From: Coniochaeta sp. PMI_546
Taxonomy: Eukaryota; Ascomycota; Sordariomycetes; Coniochaetales; Coniochaetaceae
Length of the DNA stretch: 64,000 nt
Direction: 5' to 3'
NCBI GenBank assembly: GCA_021432605.1
Contig: MU271146.1
Coordinates: forward strand, 2,232,001-2,296,000
The position numbers and the translations under genes are program-made. The notes below the pieces were generated by a model. The model saw only the letters and a list, made by a program, of their open reading frames with translations. It had not been told where the DNA came from and ran no database searches. Of this stretch, positions 59,302 through 64,000 are shown one piece after another; the first letter of the stretch is position 1; every line of letters begins with the position of its first letter.

Positions 59302-59887
59302 TTAACCTCCGTGAAGCGTGGAAACGAATAGGATCTCATCGCCGCTCTGAATCTCGTACGCCTCTTCGCCTTCGAGCTCCCAATCAGCATCGTTGATCAG
59401 GACGAGAATCCCGGGGCGGCTGCGGGAGGTTAGTACACCATATCCAATGGATCGCCAGGAGACATGTGGTATCCTGTGGCTCAGGAGAGGCGGGAGTGGG
59501 AGTGGGGATGTCGGGACTCCAGGACTTGTTGTAGAATGACACAGGACAAGACAGGGCAACATACACTTGGTTGTCCAGGACGAAAAGTTCCTTTCTGGGG
59601 TCCTTCATCAAGTTTTTGACGAGATAATCGACGAGGAAGGCGATGTTGGCCGGTTTGCCGTCCTCCTTCGTGGCTGGGATGGAGAGGGAATGGCGTTTCT
59701 TGTTTGAGAAGAGCATTTCGAGACCGCCACTGTTGATTTTTTAGTGAAAGTTCCATTTGAAAAAACTTGAGTGACTCTTCCAGTCATATCTCTCCCGTGT
59801 ATGAACGACTGAGATGTGTTTCGCTGGAGTGACTCACGAGAACTCGAGCGTGATCCGGAGCTGAGGACTCTCTGCCTCGGTCGCCAT
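59302..59887 (-). CDS. URM1: Ubiquitin-related modifier Urm1
   Basis: Exons are 59887-59838, 59729-59565 and 59419-59302, coding for 110 residues. The ubiquitin-like fold shows [13 protein letters not shown] near the start, the middle [40 protein letters not shown] and the strictly required C-terminal LHGG, ending in Gly-Gly with no extension. Urm1 is thiocarboxylated by Uba4 and acts as sulfur carrier for 2-thiolation of tRNA wobble uridine, and as a protein modifier under oxidative stress. Length matches fungal Urm1 (about 99-112). The donor at 59564 (GTATGT) is used because only it restores the QVRPGI sequence. Confidence 0.96.
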
Positions 59888-60230
59888 GTTTGCTTTTGGG
59901 GGAATAACAGTTCTCTTTGAAGTGTGCTCTAAAGTTGAAGATTGAATGTCTGTTTCTCACAATCAGACCTCCAAAAGTCTGGAAGTGGGTGTAGCTGGAG
60001 CAGGAAAGCTCTCTCTACATGAAGTGAAGCTATCGATAGTTGAATTTGCCTTTCTGTGTGTTGAAAAGTGTGGATTGATGATATCCAGATTTCACACTGT
60101 GTGCTGCCACAGAAAACGTAGTCGAAAACTCTATACACACTGTGCTACTTGGCCTTGACAAACATCGCAACAGCGCAAGCAACCTGTACAGAGTCGTGCA
60201 CTACAAGCAAAACATGTCAACCCGGTGACA
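59888..60230. promoter_or_regulatory. Shared divergent promoter region URM1 / ELP2
   Basis: 343 bp separate the two start codons. No TATA box is evident. The ELP2 leader ends with a four-codon upstream ORF. The arrangement allows joint control of two genes of the same tRNA-modification pathway. Confidence 0.65.
60214..60228 (+). promoter_or_regulatory. Four-codon upstream ORF in the ELP2 leader
   Basis: ATG TCA ACC CGG TGA encodes Met-Ser-Thr-Arg and ends two bases before the ELP2 start codon at 60231. Both ATGs have A at -3, so the uORF should be read by scanning ribosomes and could lower ELP2 translation, provided the transcript begins upstream of 60214. Confidence 0.55.
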
Positions 60231-62861
60231 ATGGGAGATACACCTCTAGAAATTGCGGTTAGCTACCTGTCTGCCGGCGCCAACAGACAGACTGGCGTTG
60301 CCGACTGGAACCAGGATGGCACCCTGGCTTTTGGAGCCGACTCGAACATTTGTTTATGGAGACCCACGGTAACTACTACTGGGACCTTCTATATGAACTT
60401 CGTGACAGATTAGAGAACTGATCTTGATGATAGGACGCAGAAGACAGGGGAGTTACAGCTCTGCTGGGTGGTCACTCCGGCACTGTCAAGGTTGTCAAAT
60501 TCTTGAGCTCCAGCCCGGCAGATGGCGTCTCATATCTAGTCTCCGGCTCAGACGACAAGAGTCTCAAACTATGGACTTTGGACTTAAAAAATGGAGGCTA
60601 TTCATGCGTCCAGACCGCTCTGGAGCACACCGCAGCCGTCAACTGCATAGCGACTTTACCTCAAACTCATGACACATCCTCAAGATGCCTTTTCGCCTCA
60701 GGGGCAGCAGATGCCACCGTGAGGATTTGGGAGCTCACGTCTGGCAAAATCAACCTTCTGCAGACGATTAAGACGGTTCCTAAACTCTTCCCCTTGGCCG
60801 CTGCCCTCCACACGCTCGGCCAGAAACAAGACTCATATATCCTCGCAGTCGCAGGGACAAGAGACATAATCCAGATCTTCGTGACTGAACCAACAACGTC
60901 CATCCCGGAATTTAAGCTACAAGCCACCCTGACCGGCCACGAAGGTTGGATCAGATCACTAGACTTCTGCCACGAGACCACATCCCCAACAAGCGACATC
61001 CTGCTCGCATCCGCCAGTCAAGACAAGTACATCCGTCTTTGGCGTCTCCATCAAGGATTATCCCTCCCAGCCGCGCCCGCAGCTGGCTCAGATCCCTCGC
61101 TAGGAGCCTACTTACCGGGTAAGTCGCCCTCCAACAAGGCGCACCGGTTCAAGAGCGGAGGAGAGGACTACTCTGTGACGTTCGAAGCCCTTCTGCTCGG
61201 CCACGAGGACTGGATCTACACCGCGAAGTGGCATCGCTCCTCAAAGCTAGAGCTGCTGTCTGCGTCGGCCGACAACTCACTCTCTGTGTGGGAAGCTGAT
61301 CCTACCTCGGGCATCTGGATCACCTCTGCCCGCCTGGGCGAGATAAGCCGCGAGAAAGGCGCTACCACAGCGACGGGTAGTATAGGCGGGTTCTGGACGG
61401 GATTATGGTCGCCTGACGGCTCTTCGGTCGTCACGCTGGGCCGCACAGGTAGCTGGCGCCGCTGGGATCGACGAGGTGACGACTGGGAACCGGGTCTGGC
61501 TGTGTCGGGACACACAAGGGCGGTCACCGGTCTTGCCTGGGCGAGGGACGGAGGCTATCTGCTTTCTACCAGCTCGGACCAGACGACGAGGCAGCACGCC
61601 GAGTGGATTGTCAGCGACAGAGGTAGGAGAGAGAAATTGACGTGGCACGAGATGTCCCGCCCGCAGATCCACGGCTACGACCTCAACTGCATCGACACCC
61701 TAACCAACAATTCCTTTGTCTCGGGCGCGGACGAGAAGCTGATGCGGGTGTTTTCGGCGCCAAAGGCGGTGGTGAGACTCGTGTCTCGGCTGACAGGCCG
61801 CGACACATCGGAGGCAGCGCTAGACGCCCTTCCCGCAGAGGCGGCTGATATACCTGTCCTCGGTCTATCCAACAAGGCGGTCATCGACGACGACGACGAC
61901 AACAACAACGAGACCTCCCACCAAGCAGCGGACACAGACTCTCCAGCACCGACCAAGGCAGCCTCTCAACTAGACACCCATCCCACCCGCCCACCACTTG
62001 AAGACCTGCTCTCGCGCGCGACCCTCTGGCCAGAGACGGAGAAGCTCTACGGGCACGGTTACGAGCTGTCGTGTCTGGCTGCCTCGCACAGCGGTAAGCT
62101 CATCGCCAGCGCCTGCAGGGCCAGCAGCGTCAATCACGCCGTCATCCGCATCTTCGAGACGGATCGCTGGACCGAACTCCGCCCGCCGCTTGCCGCGCAC
62201 ACGCTGACCGCGACGCGGGTACGGTTTGCGCCCGACGATTCGTTTCTGCTCAGTGTTGGACGGGATCGGCAGTGGGTTGTCTGGCAACGGGATCAGGGAA
62301 AGGTGGATGGAGAGGGTAAGGGAGAGGAGCAGGAGGGGGGATATAAACTCTTTCAAAACGATGCCAAGGGGCATTCGAGGATGATTCTTGATGCTGCGTG
62401 GGCGCCTGTCACGGGCGAGATGAGGGTGTTTGCTACGGCTGGACGGGATAAGCAGGTAAAGATCTGGGTTAGGAGGGGGGAGGGGAAGTTTGTGCTGGGG
62501 AAGGCTGTTGCGTTTGATAGTCCGGTCACGGCTATTGATTTTCTGGGGAGGACGGGCAAGGATGTGGGATTGGTGCTTGCAGTTGGGACTGAGGGAGGGA
62601 GGATTGCAGTTGTGAGGTTGGTGATTGGGGAGGAGAGTGTGGAAGTGAAGAGTACGGAGACGATTAGGGATGAGTAAGTTCTGTCTGGTTGATTCGTGAC
62701 TGTGCACAAGCTAACGTGATCATAGGCTATGTCTGCCGAAAGCGGTGTTGCAATTGGCGTGGAGGCCGGTGCTGGAGCAGGGAGATGAAGATGGTACTTT
62801 CGAGCTTGCTGTTGCTGGCGAGGATAGCTCACTGAGGATATACAAGATCAAGGGCCTGTGA
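60231..62861 (+). CDS. ELP2: Elongator complex subunit 2 (Elp2), WD40 protein
   Basis: Exons are 60231-60368, 60434-62673 and 62726-62861, coding for 837 residues. Two WD40 propellers are expected, and repeat signatures are seen throughout: GGHSGTVKVVKFL, LVSGSDDKSLKLW, AAVNCIATLPQ, SGAADATVRIWEL, GHEGWIRSLDFC, ASQDKYIRLWRL, GHEDWIYTAKW, SADNSLSVWEAD, SGHTRAVTGLAWARDG and ATAGRDKQVKIWVR. The N-terminus (VSYLSAGANRQTGVADW) and the central RPQIHGYDLNCI are diagnostic of Elp2. It is a scaffold of the Elongator complex (Elp1-Elp3 half), which adds the carboxymethyl group at U34 of tRNAs. The region near 470-510 (DDDDNNNE, acidic) is a disordered loop. Divergent from URM1. Confidence 0.95.
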
Positions 62862-63460
62862 GATGAAGGGCGTGCTAGTAGCACCCTTAATGGCTATGAT
62901 CGGGGGTGTTCGGGCCTTGTGGAGTTAGGAGCATCCCGGTAGACCTCGCATAACTACCAAGGAACCTCATCACCTAGGTAGCCATATAATTAGATTAGTG
63001 ACTGATGTTTCTCAAGTAGATAGCTCACTGGTAATGTCAAAGGCCAAGGTCAGACGGCCAGAAACTAAGCCAGAGCAGTGAGTTTAATCTGTTTTACTGA
63101 ACTCCGACGCCACAGGCTGCTCGGTTTTGGCATTTTATCATCCGAATTTGAGTCTACAAGAGTCTTCTGCGCTTCTGAAAGTCCTGATATTTGTTGGATT
63201 GCATCAACTATACGTACAAAACATTTCAGTATGAGACATTCAGTGTGTGTCTTCTGCCTAGGCCGGTCATACATGACAAGTTCCTCAACACGACCTCAAT
63301 GCCACCCTCTGATCTCCACAATGTTCTATGCACTAGCAGCCTTCTGGTGTTGAGCTTCACCTCAGCCGACTTCGACTTATCCAGCGTGGCCTGCTGGAAG
63401 CTGGCCGTAAAGCAATCTGCAAAGACAGCGCGCCTGTCCTGCCCTTCTGGTATCGTAAGG
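62862..63460. other. Convergent spacer, ELP2 / Mis6-like gene
   Basis: 599 bp between convergent genes. A/T-rich near 62940-63010; no feature supported. Confidence 0.5.
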
Positions 63461-64000
63461 TCAAGACCCTGTTCCCGACCGCTCTTGGCTCTGCATCAGT
63501 ACCTTCATAGTGTTATACATCAGATGCGGAATCCCCACAAACCCCCTCTCCTCAAGATGGCGCAGCACAGCCAGCCGGTATTCCTGCCACGTCAAATTTA
63601 GGCCGCCCCGGTCCCTAAGCGCAGCGAGCGACTTCTGCGTGACGGGTCCGCCATGGCGCTGCCGCAGATCGCCATCCGTCTCCTCCAGCTCTATGTCCTC
63701 CAGTTCCCGGACGCACTCCAGCGACCGCAGACACAGCACGGGCGAATGCGACAGGTCGAACATGCTCGCCAGCGGCGTGTCTGGATCGACCATGGCCGCG
63801 TACGCCTCTAGCGCCTCGACGACGGGGGCCGCGACGTGGCAGCCCTGAGCGTTTTTGTCGGAGGAGCTGAAGGCGCGCACGCGCCAGAGGCAGTTGCAGA
63901 TGTCCATCAGGAAGCCGTTGAAGAATTTTATCAAGTCGCTGTCGCGGGGAGACAGTTCGGAGGATTGAGACATGATGGTGCCGAAGCCGCGCTTGTAGGT
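63461..64000 (-). CDS. C-terminal part of probable Mis6/CENP-I kinetochore protein
   Basis: The frame enters from the right edge and runs to a stop at 63463, so only about the last 180 residues are present. Residues read TYKRGFGTIMSQSSELSPRD, then DLIKFFNGFLMDICNCLWRVRAF, SSSDKNAQGC, and a C-terminal NLTWQEYRLAVLRHLEERGFVG. The LWR-x-RAF and NAQGC pattern resembles fungal Mis6/CENP-I, an inner-kinetochore protein that helps load the centromeric histone H3. I rely on recall of the family pattern only, so the name is tentative; the open frame itself is well supported. Internal Met at the MSQS position is unlikely to be the start because coding sequence continues upstream. Confidence 0.55.
   Translation of the reverse strand, partial: TYKRGFGTIMSQSSELSPRDSDLIKFFNGFLMDICNCLWRVRAFSSSDKNAQGCHVAAPVVEALEAYAAMVDPDTPLASMFDLSHSPVLCLRSLECVRELEDIELEETDGDLRQRHGGPVTQKSLAALRDRGGLNLTWQEYRLAVLRHLEERGFVGIPHLMYNTMKVLMQSQERSGTGS

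Overview
The window is nuclear DNA from a filamentous ascomycete (Pezizomycotina, most likely a Sordariomycete). Genes are compact, with short GT..AG introns of about 50-120 bases, and the proteins are typically fungal: actin with a 7-nt first exon, Cyk3, Fes1, a Pth11/SAT4-type rhodopsin-domain protein, an eqolisin and a Ser/Thr-rich secreted pectin methylesterase. Seventeen protein-coding genes are supported; the first and the last run off the window. No tRNA, rRNA, CRISPR array or transposon was recognised.

Layout. 1-4.95 kb: nucleoside diphosphate kinase (minus, with an in-frame membrane-anchor extension) diverges from ER glucosidase II alpha (plus). 5-28.5 kb: a sparse block of secreted or membrane proteins, namely an eqolisin-fold protein that has lost both catalytic residues, a 2,356-residue secreted protein with five tandem pectin methylesterase domains (two dead, three intact), a rhodopsin-domain membrane protein, a secreted-type FAD oxidoreductase and an EF-hand MscS channel. 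29-44.7 kb: a dense housekeeping block with mitochondrial uL5m, Fes1, actin, a mitochondrial GGQ release-factor-like protein, a small subunit of serine palmitoyltransferase, Cyk3 and a germinal-centre kinase. 44.7-59.3 kb: a gene-poor region with one gene, an AZF1-like four-finger transcription factor with about 10 kb of non-coding DNA upstream and 2.8 kb downstream. 59.3-64 kb: Urm1 and Elp2 back to back on a 343-bp promoter, then the 3' end of a probable Mis6/CENP-I gene.

Functional links. Urm1 (2-thiolation) and Elp2 (Elongator, mcm5 side chain) act on the same tRNA wobble uridine and share a promoter region. Actin, Cyk3 and the germinal-centre kinase all belong to morphogenesis or septation, although physical clustering of these is probably incidental.

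The most unusual signals are the five-domain esterase, the doubly dead eqolisin, the in-frame transmembrane extension of the kinase, the Urm1-Elp2 pair, and a 10-bp palindrome (TACACGTGTA) present six times, always between genes. Gene models were worked out by hand from splice sites and reading frame; total coding lengths close in frame for all complete multi-exon genes.
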